A DNA stretch of 64,000 nucleotides from JBGPLJ01 sp963826145 (GCA_963826145.1 CAWGVW010000001.1:992001-1056000); one strand, 5' to 3'; positions 1-8,568 are shown, counted from the first letter of the stretch. The notes: generated by a model not told the origin, from the letters alone. Translations and numbers: made by a program.

Positions 1-1
1 G

Positions 2-109
2 GCCGCCAGCGATTGGCTCGATTTTGACGTACTATTCACGCACGTTGCCACAGTGCAGCAACTCGATGAGACCAAGGTCCCATTCACTTCGTGCGCGCCC
101 GCATCCTAA
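2..109 (+). CDS. 3' end of an unidentified gene (partial)
   Basis: An open frame enters from the left edge and ends at a TAA at 107-109, giving 35 residues that end in SCAPAS. No start codon lies inside the window. I do not recognise the sequence, and a chance open frame of this length is possible. Confidence 0.3.
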   Translation, partial: AASDWLDFDVLFTHVATVQQLDETKVPFTSCAPAS

Positions 110-180
110 AGTCGGTCGGGTGGCCGTAGCCTGCCGCAATCGCTGACCGGTCATTCGGAAAAGTTCCCGGGAGAATCAGA

Positions 181-756
181 ATGATAGCTATTCGTCGGTA
201 TGCGGTCTGTGCCGCAGTGTTGCTGCTCGCGACTACTGCTGCGGTTGACGCCCAGCAGCCCGCCGCTTGCCAGACAGTTCAGTTCAGTGCGGAAGTGCTC
301 GCCCGGTTCCCGCGGATCCGCGAGGCGTGCCTCGACGTCATCAGCCGCGATGACGTGAAGTACGCCGTCGTCAAGGCGTACCTCGTACGCACAAGTTCAA
401 GCGGCATAACCGTGCGCGTCAATCTTCCGGATGGCACGCGCTCGGAGCCGAAGTTCATCAAGACGGATCCGAAATTGCGCGTTCTGATCGATAAGCAGCC
501 GACACGCGTGCAGGACCTTGCCGTGGGTCAGGAGCTCAGCGCGTATCTTAAAGTCAGCGACCCGATGATTGCGCTCGAACCGGCGGAGGCCGCCGAGCCG
601 GTCGCGCTCACGCCGCTCGCCGATACGCCGCCGCCGTCGGAGGGCGCCCCGCTCCCCGCAACGGGAAGCTTCGTGCCTGCGCTCGGTCTGGCCGGCGCGA
701 TTCTGCTGTGCCTCGGCGTCGCACTTGGATTCCTTCGCCGGCGTACGAGCCACTGA
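181..756 (+). CDS. exported protein with LPXTG-like C-terminal anchor
   Basis: A 191-residue protein of unknown function. Residues 1-24 form a signal peptide (two early Arg, hydrophobic core, cleavage near VDA|QQ). Residues 50-130 look like a small beta-rich module (pattern: strand, DGT turn, strand, then VGQELSAYL). A Pro/Ala/Glu-rich linker (130-157) leads to LPATG (158-162), a hydrophobic helix (165-185) and RRR (186-188), the layout of a Gram-positive sortase sorting signal. The start is supported by a purine-rich GGGAGAA just upstream. The next gene, 13 bases downstream, encodes a lipoprotein with two copies of what looks like the same module. In a Gram-negative the tail may simply be a C-terminal membrane anchor, since no sortase gene is visible nearby. 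Confidence 0.8.
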   Translation: MIAIRRYAVCAAVLLLATTAAVDAQQPAACQTVQFSAEVLARFPRIREACLDVISRDDVKYAVVKAYLVRTSSSGITVRVNLPDGTRSEPKFIKTDPKLRVLIDKQPTRVQDLAVGQELSAYLKVSDPMIALEPAEAAEPVALTPLADTPPPSEGAPLPATGSFVPALGLAGAILLCLGVALGFLRRRTSH

Positions 757-769
757 CAAAGGGCCATCC

Positions 770-1351
770 ATGAACGACATGATTCGTCTGCGATCGATCT
801 CGGCGGCGCTGCTTTGCGTCGTAATGCTCGCCGCCTGCGCGAGCGAACCGCCCAAGCCCATCGTCAAGGAGAAGCTGTCCGAACGATCGGCAACCGTGAC
901 GGCGATCGACTATCAGACCCGCCTCGTCACTTTGCGCGGTACAAGCGGCAACAGCCTTACGCTGGTGGTCGATAGTGACGTAAGGAACTTCGACCAAATG
1001 AAGGTTGGCGACATGGTCACCGTCAGCTACTACCAGGGTTTTGCAGCCGAGGTGAAGAAACCGGGCACGGGCGTCAAAGGCGTCGAGCAATCGGCGACGA
1101 GTGCAAGGGCCGCGCCCGGCGAGCGTCCAGGCGGCGGTGTCGGCACGATGATCCGCACGACGGTCATCATCGAATCGGTAGACACCTCGTTCGACACCGT
1201 GACCTTCCGACGCCACGACGGAACGGTCCGCACGATCGCCGTCAGCGATCCGAACATCCGCAAGGCGATCCGCGACCTCAAGAAGGGCGATGAGGTTGAA
1301 GTGAGCTATATGGAAGCCGTAGCCGTCGAGGTAACGCCGGCAGGACAGTGA
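770..1351 (+). CDS. lipoprotein with two tandem beta-barrel-like modules
   Basis: A 193-residue predicted lipoprotein of unknown function. The signal peptide ends in a lipobox, LAAC, with Cys23 the likely lipidated residue. The mature part contains an internal duplication. Copy one (about 40-94) and copy two (about 127-190) each read strand - D/T-rich turn - VTLR or VTFR - G - strand - (M/L)K(V/K)GD - V(T/E)VSY - A(A/V)EV. They are separated by a Gly/Ala/Pro-rich linker. The ATG at 770 is preferred over upstream in-frame starts because those would run through the preceding gene and lack a signal peptide. It follows the LPATG protein at 181-756 and probably shares its transcript and function, perhaps an envelope-binding role. 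Confidence 0.8.
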   Translation: MNDMIRLRSISAALLCVVMLAACASEPPKPIVKEKLSERSATVTAIDYQTRLVTLRGTSGNSLTLVVDSDVRNFDQMKVGDMVTVSYYQGFAAEVKKPGTGVKGVEQSATSARAAPGERPGGGVGTMIRTTVIIESVDTSFDTVTFRRHDGTVRTIAVSDPNIRKAIRDLKKGDEVEVSYMEAVAVEVTPAGQ

Positions 1352-1643
1352 GATCGGCGACCGCAGGGCCCCGAATTGGCCGGATACGACTAAAGGGCAA
1401 TTGCCGCTGATCCCGCGCAGGAGGAAATTGGACGCGCCCCCCGAGGAAGGCCGGCGCGACAGGTCAGCAGGTTCCTAAGGGTGGCGCGGCGCTTTCAGGA
1501 CCGATCGAATCACCCCTTCGATTCGTTCCTTTCGACAAGGGCGGCCGCGCTGCTGCAACCGTGACTGTCGCGTCGGCCCGCCGCGACGCAGGCGAGAGGG
1601 AAGGCGCTTCGTCAAACCGATTCGACTTCAGTCGGCGCAGTGC

Positions 1644-2198
1644 TCAGTTAGCGGGCTGCGTTCCCGCGACTATGCGAAGTCTTACCGCGAGCACTATGAA
1701 CAGGACCCCGCGCAGGATTGCCACGGTCCCGATTGTCCACAATACCGCCATCGCGCCCGTACCGGGTTTCGCGATTAGCACGATGCCGAAGAGAATGGCC
1801 ACGGCGCCCGCCAGCATGAGCGCCCACTCATTGCGAATGAACCTGCGGATCTGGATCGCCGTGACGATCTCGGCAATGCCCCGCGCGATCGCCCAGATCG
1901 CAATGATAAAAAGAAGCGCGGCGCCGGTGATGGCCGGCCAGATGAGTGCCGCGATCCCAACTGCAATACTCACGACTGCCGCGACGAGCATCTGCCACCA
2001 GAATCGGCCTCTGCCTTCTGGCGCGGCGATCGAGGCGGCGAGCGCCATGACGCCGTCCGCAAAGCAGTAGATGCCGTAGAGGACGACGAGCGCGAGCAGT
2101 GTCATGCCCGGCCACACGAACGTTATGACGCCGAAAGTAACGGCACAAAGGCCGTTGACCAGGAATAGCCACCATTTGCGAGTCAGTGCGGGCAGCAT
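1644..2198 (-). CDS. HdeD family (DUF308) membrane protein
   Basis: A 184-residue inner-membrane protein with about six hydrophobic segments arranged in three two-helix repeats, the layout of the HdeD/DUF308 family that is linked to acid resistance in enteric bacteria. Recognisable elements are WWLFLVNG in helix 1, the W-P turn in FVWPGMTL, the similar LIWPAITG in the second repeat, and LIAKPGTG in the third. The start at 2198 is chosen because AAAGGG lies 6-11 bases upstream; a longer frame beginning at 2252 has no such site. It is transcribed divergently from the patatin gene at 2317, sharing about 120 bases of intergenic DNA. The exact role is not known. Confidence 0.85.
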   Translation of the reverse strand: MLPALTRKWWLFLVNGLCAVTFGVITFVWPGMTLLALVVLYGIYCFADGVMALAASIAAPEGRGRFWWQMLVAAVVSIAVGIAALIWPAITGAALLFIIAIWAIARGIAEIVTAIQIRRFIRNEWALMLAGAVAILFGIVLIAKPGTGAMAVLWTIGTVAILRGVLFIVLAVRLRIVAGTQPAN

Positions 2199-2316
2199 GA
2201 TTTTCCCTTTGGTTGTGGCTTCGCGACAACTTGGGTAAGTATGCCATTTCAATTGGGCCAGAATCGCATTCGGGCTCTACACTCAAGCGGTCACGACCCT
2301 GTGCTTTGAGGAGGGG

Positions 2317-4179
2317 ATGATGTCGATACTGCTACGGCCGAGTGCTTTCATCGCGCTTGGCACGGTCATGACTTTGCTGTTGGGATTGCCGCTCCCGACC
2401 CGCGCGGATCCGGCAGCCGGAGCGGGCCGTCCCCGCATTGGTCTCGTGCTGGCCGGCGGCGGCGCAAAGGGTGGCGCGCACGTCGGCGTGCTCAAAGTAC
2501 TGGAAGAGATGCACATCCCCATCGACTGCATCGCCGGCACCAGCATGGGCGCGCTCATTGGTGGCGGCTACGCCTCCGGCATGCCCGCGGCAGAGCTCGA
2601 GAAGTTCCTGAACGGCATCGACTGGAAGAAGGTGGTCGGGAGCCAGGGCCGGCGTGGACTCGAACCGGTCGAGCAGAAGCGGGCGGGCGCGACTTACAGC
2701 AACGACTTCGAATTCGGCATCAACCAGGACGGGATTGTCGCGCCCGGCGGCCTCGTCGACACGAGCAGCATCGAAGACCTCCTGCGTGTCTACGTTGCAA
2801 CCGCGCGCCTGCAATCCAATTTCAGCAAGCTGCCGATTCCCTACCGCGCGGTCGCAACGGATATGGTTACGGGCACGATGGTGGTGCTCGACCAGGGCGA
2901 CCTTGCGACAGCGATGCGCGCAAGCATGGCGATTCCCGGGGCCTTCTCACCGGTGCTGCTCGGCGACCAGATCCTTTCCGACGGTGGCCTCGTGCGCAAC
3001 ATTCCGGTCGACATCGCGCGCAAGCTTTGTGCGGATGTCGTCATCGTCGTCAATCTCGTCGAGCCGGCGGTGGATCCCGGGAAACTGCGCAGCGCGACCC
3101 AGCTCTTGAGCCGCACGATGGACGTCATGATCGAAGCGAATGAAACGCAACAGCTGCAGAGCATCGGTCCCTCGGACGTGCGCATCGATGTCTCCATGGG
3201 CTCGATCACCACCAGCGATTTCGAGCGTGTCCCGGAGACCATCCCGCTCGGGGAGGCCGCGGCGCGGTCCATGGCGGGTGCTCTCGCGAAGTACTCGGTG
3301 CCAGAAGCGCAGTACCTCGCGTGGCGCAAGTCGGTGACGGCTTCGCAGGAGTTCGAAGCGCGCCTCGCCGGTGTGCGCTACGAAGGACTGAAGCACGTCA
3401 ATCCCGAGTTCCTGGCAACGGTCAATACCGTCAAGGCGGGCGATGTCGTCGACACCAACCGCATCAGCCGCGAGGCGCAGAATATGTCGGTGTTGCAGGA
3501 CTTCGAGTCCGTCGGTTATCGCCTCGATGGAAATCCGGAAACGCCCACGCTCACCTGGCTGCCGCGCGAAAAGAAGTGGGGACCGGACTATCTCAAGGTC
3601 GATCTGGGCCTCTACGCTTCGCAGGATGGCGACCTGACCTTCGCCTTGTACGGCAGGCACGTTCGCACCTGGGTTAACCGCCTAGGGGCCGAGTGGCGCA
3701 ATGAGGTGCAGGTCGGCGGTGAGTCGCTCGTGATGACGAGCTTCTTTCAGCCGCTTGACGACGCGCATCGCTTCTTCGTCGAGCCGCAGCTGAGCTTTTC
3801 GCGCTCGATCGAGGATCTTTTCGTCAATAACGAACGTGTCGCGAGATACAACTTCAAGGACACCGACGGCAACCTCGACTTCGGCATGAATCTGGGACAC
3901 TACGCTCAGTTGCGCACCGGCTATCTGTATTCGCATCGCAAGATCGAAAATGATATCGGCTCGGCCGTGTTTCCGGATCAGAAAGTCAACGATGCGGGCG
4001 TGGTTGCGACAGCGGTTTACGACAGCCGCGACACCGCCTTCAGTCCGACGCGGGGCCTTGCGGCCGCCCTCGAGTATGTGACGGAGCGACGACGTCCCTT
4101 GGCGCCGATCGCGATTGGTCGCGCGCAGAGCTTGGTCTTGGCGTCGCGGTTCCATTGCGCCGCGACGTGCTGTGGGTGA
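2317..4179 (+). CDS. patatin-like phospholipase with outer-membrane barrel (5' part, frameshifted)
   Basis: The first 620 codons of a gene that continues in another frame to 4583. Residues 1-30 are a signal peptide. The patatin domain (about 40-245) has the glycine-rich oxyanion loop GGGAKGG (47-53), the nucleophile motif GTSMG with Ser76, and the DGG of the Ser-Asp dyad at 222-224. A POTRA-like stretch follows (about 350-415), then beta-barrel strands. This is the architecture of patatin-type self-translocating (type Vd-like) or RssA-related outer-membrane phospholipases. AGGAGG lies just upstream, and the second ATG at 2320 has the better spacing. The frame breaks between 4084 and 4095, where 11 bases replace a multiple of three, so the last residues of this frame (ERRR onwards) are spurious. 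Confidence 0.8.
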   Translation: MMSILLRPSAFIALGTVMTLLLGLPLPTRADPAAGAGRPRIGLVLAGGGAKGGAHVGVLKVLEEMHIPIDCIAGTSMGALIGGGYASGMPAAELEKFLNGIDWKKVVGSQGRRGLEPVEQKRAGATYSNDFEFGINQDGIVAPGGLVDTSSIEDLLRVYVATARLQSNFSKLPIPYRAVATDMVTGTMVVLDQGDLATAMRASMAIPGAFSPVLLGDQILSDGGLVRNIPVDIARKLCADVVIVVNLVEPAVDPGKLRSATQLLSRTMDVMIEANETQQLQSIGPSDVRIDVSMGSITTSDFERVPETIPLGEAAARSMAGALAKYSVPEAQYLAWRKSVTASQEFEARLAGVRYEGLKHVNPEFLATVNTVKAGDVVDTNRISREAQNMSVLQDFESVGYRLDGNPETPTLTWLPREKKWGPDYLKVDLGLYASQDGDLTFALYGRHVRTWVNRLGAEWRNEVQVGGESLVMTSFFQPLDDAHRFFVEPQLSFSRSIEDLFVNNERVARYNFKDTDGNLDFGMNLGHYAQLRTGYLYSHRKIENDIGSAVFPDQKVNDAGVVATAVYDSRDTAFSPTRGLAAALEYVTERRRPLAPIAIGRAQSLVLASRFHCAATCCG

Positions 4180-4583
4180 CCCTCGCCGGCGGTTCCGATC
4201 TCAGCGGCAAACTTCCAGGCGATCGTGCCTTTGCGCTCGGAGGGCCCGGCAGCTTTCCGGGTCTCGAGGTCGGAGAGCTGCGCGTCGGCGGTTACTGGAC
4301 CGTCGGGACGAGCTATCTCTGGAAAGTGAAGGACATGATGTCGATCCGAAATCTCGCACTCTACGCCGGCGTGCGACTTGCGGCGGGCGCCACGTACGAT
4401 CGGCTCGACGGCGAGAGCAACAGTGATATCTATGGCGGGTCGGTGTTTCTGACCGGGCGCACTATCGTCGGTCCACTGACCGTCGGGCTCGGCGCGACCT
4501 CCACCGATTCCTGGAGTCTGTGGGTCAGCGTCGGCCGGCCGAGCGGCCACGGAACGATCCTGGAGAAAGGCATTTTTCGCTGA
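4095..4583 (+). pseudogene. 3' part of the patatin/outer-membrane-barrel gene, shifted frame
   Basis: From 4095 the frame reads SLGADRDWSRAELGLG and continues without a break to the stop at 4583, completing the C-terminal beta-barrel of the protein that starts at 2317. The strands alternate polar and hydrophobic residues and the protein ends LEKGIFR. Relative to the upstream part the reading frame is displaced by one lost base (or two gained). A local ATG at 4155 lies inside the barrel and is not a real start. The break is a single event in otherwise well-conserved coding DNA, so a sequencing error is as likely as a genuine inactivating mutation. Confidence 0.75.
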
Positions 4584-4593
4584 TCAACCAAGC

Positions 4594-5592
4594 ATGCTCG
4601 ATCGCAGGATTTGTGTAGCTCCCATGATGGACTGGACGGACCGGCACTGCCGGTTCTTCCTGCGCCTTTTCTCTCCAGACACTCTCCTGTATACGGAAAT
4701 GATCACGGCGGCTGCAATCCTCCGCGGCAATCGCGAGCGACTCCTCGCCTTCGATCCGGCCGAGCATCCCGTGGCGCTGCAAGTGGGCGGCTCGGAGCCG
4801 GCGGAGCTTGCGGTCGCGGCCCGCGCGGGCGCCGATGCCGGGTACGATGAGATCAATCTCAACGTCGGTTGTCCGAGCGAGCGCGTACAGTCCGGCGCCT
4901 TTGGCGCGTGCCTGATGGCCGAGCCGGAACTGGTCGCGCGCTGCGTCGGCGCGATGCAGGCGGTGGTGTCTGTTCCGGTGACGGTCAAATGCCGTATCGG
5001 CATCGATTCGCACGACGAATATTCGTACCTCAGGAACTTCGTGGACACCGTTGCCGAAGCAGGTCCCCGCGTGTTCATCGTGCACGCGCGCAAGGCGATC
5101 CTCAAAGGGCTGACACCCAAACAGAATCGTGAGATTCCGCCGCTCCGTCACGATTACGTGGAGCGGCTGAAGCGCGAGCGCCCCGACCTTGCAATCGTTC
5201 TGAATGGTGGTTTGCGCCTGCCGGATGATGTGGTGAAGGCACTTGCGACCGTGGATGGCGTGATGCTCGGGCGCGAGGCTTACCACAATCCGTACGTCCT
5301 GTCGGAACTGCAGGCGCGCTTGCGGAAGGATTTGCACTGGCGCCCCCCAACGCCCGCGCAAGTGTTGGACCGGTTGATTCCATACGTGACCGAGCGCTGT
5401 GCGGCCGGTGATCGGCTCTCGTCGATCACTCGCCACATTCTGGGTCTCTTCGCCGGCCGCGACGGCGCGCGGGCATGGCGACGCTATTTTACGGAAGTCG
5501 CGCGCCAGCCCGGTGCGGGCGCGCAATTGCTCGTCCAGGCGCGGGAGTACCTGCGTGCCGCGCCGGCGGCGCCCCTGGCGGGAACCTCTTAG
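4594..5592 (+). CDS. dusA: tRNA-dihydrouridine(20/20a) synthase DusA
   Basis: A 332-residue flavoenzyme that reduces specific uridines in the tRNA D-loop to dihydrouridine, using FMN and NADPH. It is assigned to DusA rather than DusB or DusC because of the N-terminal VAPMMDWTDRHCR, the signature NVGCPSERVQSGAFGACL with catalytic Cys93, and HARKAILKGLTPKQNR. The FMN phosphate region NGG followed by GVMLGREAYHNPY is also present. The start lies 10 bases after the patatin stop with no strong ribosome site, suggesting coupled translation. Length and motif order are normal for the family. Confidence 0.95.
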   Translation: MLDRRICVAPMMDWTDRHCRFFLRLFSPDTLLYTEMITAAAILRGNRERLLAFDPAEHPVALQVGGSEPAELAVAARAGADAGYDEINLNVGCPSERVQSGAFGACLMAEPELVARCVGAMQAVVSVPVTVKCRIGIDSHDEYSYLRNFVDTVAEAGPRVFIVHARKAILKGLTPKQNREIPPLRHDYVERLKRERPDLAIVLNGGLRLPDDVVKALATVDGVMLGREAYHNPYVLSELQARLRKDLHWRPPTPAQVLDRLIPYVTERCAAGDRLSSITRHILGLFAGRDGARAWRRYFTEVARQPGAGAQLLVQAREYLRAAPAAPLAGTS

Positions 5593-5752
5593 AAGCGCTA
5601 ATCAGAAGAGTCGCGCCAGCGGCTGATACCGTGCCTGTCGCCCCCGGGAGACGGGGCCGGGCGCCGGGTATCCGGCGACGGGATCATCTCGTATACTTTC
5701 TGCGCCGCAAGGATCCGCCCCACCCGTGTAAATTCGTAACTCCGTCAAGGCC

Positions 5753-6655
5753 ATGGGCAAAGATATCGAGCTCGCGATCCTGTTCGCCGACGTCGTCGGC
5801 AGCACCAAGCTTTACGAACAGATGGGTGACCTCAAGGCGCGCGACATGGTGGCCGCCTGCATCGACATCATGCGTACCGCGACCGATGCCCACAGCGGTA
5901 CCGTCATCAAGACGATGGGCGATGAGGTGATGTCGACCTTCCCGACGCCGGACGACGCCCTGAACGCGGCCGCACAGATGCAGCATGCCATCTCGACGCA
6001 CCCCGAACTTACGGTCGACGGTTCGCCGGTCGCTATCCGCATCGGCTGCCATTTCGGACCGGTGGTGCTCGAAAATCGCGACGTCTTCGGTTCGGCCGTG
6101 CACACGGCGAACCGCATGACGAGTCAGGCCAAGGCCGGTCAAATCATGACGACCACGACCATGGTCGAGAAGCTGTCGCCGGAATGGCGTGCCTCGGTGC
6201 GCCAGATCGACGTCGCGCAGCTCAAGGGCAGGTCGAGCGAAGTCGCGCTCTTCGAGGTGCTGTGGCAAACCGAAGACGTCACCAGCATGTTGCCGGCCAT
6301 TGCCATGCAGAGCCGCGATTCGAAGAAAGTCGCCCGGCTGCGCCTGCGGTTTCAGGGCCAGGAAGTCGTGCTCGACGAGGGGCGCACGCAGATCACCATC
6401 GGCCGCGCGGAAGACAACGACATCGTCATCAAGGGCAATCTCATTTCACGCCTGCATGCACGCATCGAGGTCAACCGCGGCAAGTTCGTGCTGATCGACC
6501 AGAGCACGAACGGGACGTTCGTGCAGTCGACGGACGGCGAGGAGGCGTTCGTGCGTCGCGACAGCATGCAGCTGAAGAGCGAGGGCTACATCGGGCTCGG
6601 CAAGGCGCCGGAATCGACCTCGCCGCAATCGATCCGCTTCACCTGCGAAGGATGA
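5753..6655 (+). CDS. class III adenylyl/guanylyl cyclase with C-terminal FHA domain
   Basis: A 300-residue cytoplasmic protein. The cyclase catalytic domain (about 1-170) has FADVVGST with metal-binding Asp13, the purine-contacting Lys53 and second metal Asp57 in TVIKTMGDEVM, and Asp110 in RDVFG. The transition-state Asn of the usual VNxAAR motif is His117 here (AVHTANR), while Arg121 is kept. This might lower or change activity. The FHA domain (about 195-298) has GR at 217-218, SRLH at 232-235 and STNGT at 251-255, so it should bind phosphothreonine partners. If active, it would couple Ser/Thr phosphorylation to cyclic nucleotide production. A CRP-type site lies about 5 kb downstream at 11824-11839. 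Confidence 0.88.
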   Translation: MGKDIELAILFADVVGSTKLYEQMGDLKARDMVAACIDIMRTATDAHSGTVIKTMGDEVMSTFPTPDDALNAAAQMQHAISTHPELTVDGSPVAIRIGCHFGPVVLENRDVFGSAVHTANRMTSQAKAGQIMTTTTMVEKLSPEWRASVRQIDVAQLKGRSSEVALFEVLWQTEDVTSMLPAIAMQSRDSKKVARLRLRFQGQEVVLDEGRTQITIGRAEDNDIVIKGNLISRLHARIEVNRGKFVLIDQSTNGTFVQSTDGEEAFVRRDSMQLKSEGYIGLGKAPESTSPQSIRFTCEG

Positions 6656-6671
6656 TTCCACTCCCTCTACT

Positions 6672-6722
6672 CCCTCTCCCGCGCAGTGGGAGAGGGCTGG
6701 GGTGAGGGCCGGGGTGAGGGCC
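6672..6722. repeat. REP-like hairpin plus 12-bp direct repeat, probable bidirectional terminator
   Basis: CCCTCTCCC (6672-6680) and GGGAGAGGG (6688-6696) form a perfect 9-bp stem with a 7-base loop. It is followed by two adjacent copies of GGGGTGAGGGCC (6699-6710 and 6711-6722). This composition resembles a dispersed repeat common between genes of many proteobacteria. It lies between the convergent stops of the cyclase gene (6655) and pckG (6724), where it could end transcription from both sides. Confidence 0.6.
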
Positions 6723-6723
6723 A

Positions 6724-8502
6724 CTAGGCGTCGCGCAACCGGTCCAACTGTGCCCGATGCTCCGCGAGCAGCCGCTTCGGCAAGCGCTCGCCGAAACCCT
6801 CGAGATACGTTCCCACGTCATCGAGCTCCGCCCGCCAGAGTGCCGGGTCGACCCGCAGCAGTTCCGCCATCGCATCCGCAGTGACGTTCGTTCCCGCGAG
6901 ATCGATGTCCGCGGCGTTGGGGAGCGATCCGATCGCTGTTTCGCGGGCACCGACGCGACCTGCGCAGCGATCGATTATCCAGCGCAGGATGCGGAGGTTG
7001 TCGCTGAATCCCGGCCAGAGGAACTTGCCATTGCGATCCTGCCGGAACCAGTTGACCTGGAAAACCTTTGGCAATCGCGACGCGCGCTGCTCGAACGACA
7101 GCCAATGGTTCCAGTAGTCGCCGAAGTTGTAGCCGCAGAACGGCTTCATCGCCATCGGATCGCGCCGCACGACGCCGACTTCGCCGACTGCCGCCGCCGT
7201 CGTTTCCGAACCCATCGACGCGCCGACGAGCACGCCGTGCGCCCAGTTGCGCGCCTGCAGAACGAGCGGTGTGAGCTCGCGCCGCCGGCCGCCAAATACG
7301 ATCGCGCTGAGCGGCACGCCGGTCGGATCGTCGATATGCGGCGAGTTGCAGGGATTCTGCCGGGCGGCAACCGTAAAGCGTGAATTCGGGTGGGCGGCGG
7401 GCCCAAGCTTCGGATCGTAGGGCTTGCCGGTCCAGTCGATCACGGGCTTGCCACTCTCGAGCCCTTCCCACCAGGGTTCATTGTCGGCTGTGAGTGCAAC
7501 GTTTGTGAAAAGCGTGTCCTTGCGGATCATGTCGTAGGCGTTGCGATTCGTCTTGCGGTTGGTGCCGGGGACGACGCCGAAATAACCCGATTCCGGATTG
7601 ATGGCCCAGAGCCGCCCGTCGCTCCCGACATGGAGCCACGCGATGTCATCGCCTACCGTCCAGATCTTCCAGCCGCGATAGCTCTGCGGCGGAATGAGCA
7701 TCGCGAGATTGGTCTTACCGCAGGCCGAGGGGAATGCCGCGCCGATGTAATGCGTTTCGCCCTGCGGATCTTCGATGCCGACGAGCATCATGTGCTCGGC
7801 AAGCCAGCCTTCATCCCGCGCCTGCCAGCTCGCGATGCGCAGCGCATGACATTTCTTGCCGAGAAGGGCATTGCCGCCGTAGCCAGAGCCGAAACTCCGG
7901 ATCGAGAGCTCCTCCGGGAAGTGCATGATGAATCGCCGGGCCGGGTTCAAGTCGCCGGTCGAATGCACGCCTTTGACGAAGCAGCCCTCGCGGGCAATGC
8001 GCTCGAGTGCCGGTCTGCCCGTGCGCGTCATCAGCTGCATGTTGACGACGACGTAGGCGCTATCCGTAATTTCGATGCCACAGCGCGCGGCCGGCGAATC
8101 GAGCGGGCCCATGCAGTAGGGCACGACGTAGAGAGTGCGGCCCTTCATGCAGCCGCGGAAGAGATCGTCCATGCGCTTGTGCGCTTCGCCCGGGTTCATC
8201 CAGTAATTGTTGGAACCCGCATCGTCGCGATCGCGTGTGCAGACGTACGTCAGGTGCTCGACACGCGCGACGTCGGAAGGGTGCGAACGGGCGAGATGGC
8301 AGCCGGGAAAACTCTTCGCGTTGAGGGCCAGCAATTCCTTGTGGCCCTCCATATCCGCGATCAGTGCGCGATATTCCTCTTCCGATCCGTCGCACCAGTA
8401 GACGCGGTCGGGCGTCGTGAGCCGGCGGACCTCATCGACCCATTCCCGCACGGAACTCGACAATCGGTGCAAATCGGTGAGCTGCTCTGCGGGCGATGCC
8501 AT
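6724..8502 (-). CDS. pckG: phosphoenolpyruvate carboxykinase (GTP)
   Basis: A 592-residue cytosolic enzyme that converts oxaloacetate and GTP to PEP, GDP and CO2 at the start of gluconeogenesis. Length and motifs fit the GTP-dependent family, not the ATP-dependent one. Visible are the kinase P-loop with catalytic cysteine FPSACGKTN, the preceding GSGYGGNALLGKKCHALR segment, the metal/nucleotide-contact stretch TVGDDIAW, and NWF with the GYNFGDYW motif near the C-terminus. A TATAAT box with a hairpin lies directly upstream on the minus strand. The gene stands alone, convergent with the cyclase gene. Confidence 0.97.
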   Translation of the reverse strand: MASPAEQLTDLHRLSSSVREWVDEVRRLTTPDRVYWCDGSEEEYRALIADMEGHKELLALNAKSFPGCHLARSHPSDVARVEHLTYVCTRDRDDAGSNNYWMNPGEAHKRMDDLFRGCMKGRTLYVVPYCMGPLDSPAARCGIEITDSAYVVVNMQLMTRTGRPALERIAREGCFVKGVHSTGDLNPARRFIMHFPEELSIRSFGSGYGGNALLGKKCHALRIASWQARDEGWLAEHMMLVGIEDPQGETHYIGAAFPSACGKTNLAMLIPPQSYRGWKIWTVGDDIAWLHVGSDGRLWAINPESGYFGVVPGTNRKTNRNAYDMIRKDTLFTNVALTADNEPWWEGLESGKPVIDWTGKPYDPKLGPAAHPNSRFTVAARQNPCNSPHIDDPTGVPLSAIVFGGRRRELTPLVLQARNWAHGVLVGASMGSETTAAAVGEVGVVRRDPMAMKPFCGYNFGDYWNHWLSFEQRASRLPKVFQVNWFRQDRNGKFLWPGFSDNLRILRWIIDRCAGRVGARETAIGSLPNAADIDLAGTNVTADAMAELLRVDPALWRAELDDVGTYLEGFGERLPKRLLAEHRAQLDRLRDA

Positions 8503-8513
8503 GGGAGCCTTGG

Positions 8514-8568
8514 AATGCCGGGCCTTGCGGGTTGCCCGGCATTATAGCCAGAGCGCTCCGAATCGACA
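8514..8568 (-). promoter_or_regulatory. candidate pckG promoter overlapped by a leader hairpin
   Basis: On the minus strand a perfect -10 TATAAT occupies 8546-8541, with a weak -35 (TGTCGA, 8568-8563) 16 bases away. A 9-bp inverted repeat, AATGCCGGG/CCCGGCATT (8514-8522 with 8535-8543), overlaps the -10 and extends into the short leader, about 32 bases before the pckG ATG. It could be an operator or an mRNA stem. Confidence 0.5.

Noticed and set aside
7390..8547. A 385-codon open frame antisense to pckG
   Set aside because: High-GC shadow of a well-conserved gene; no ribosome site and no recognisable protein.
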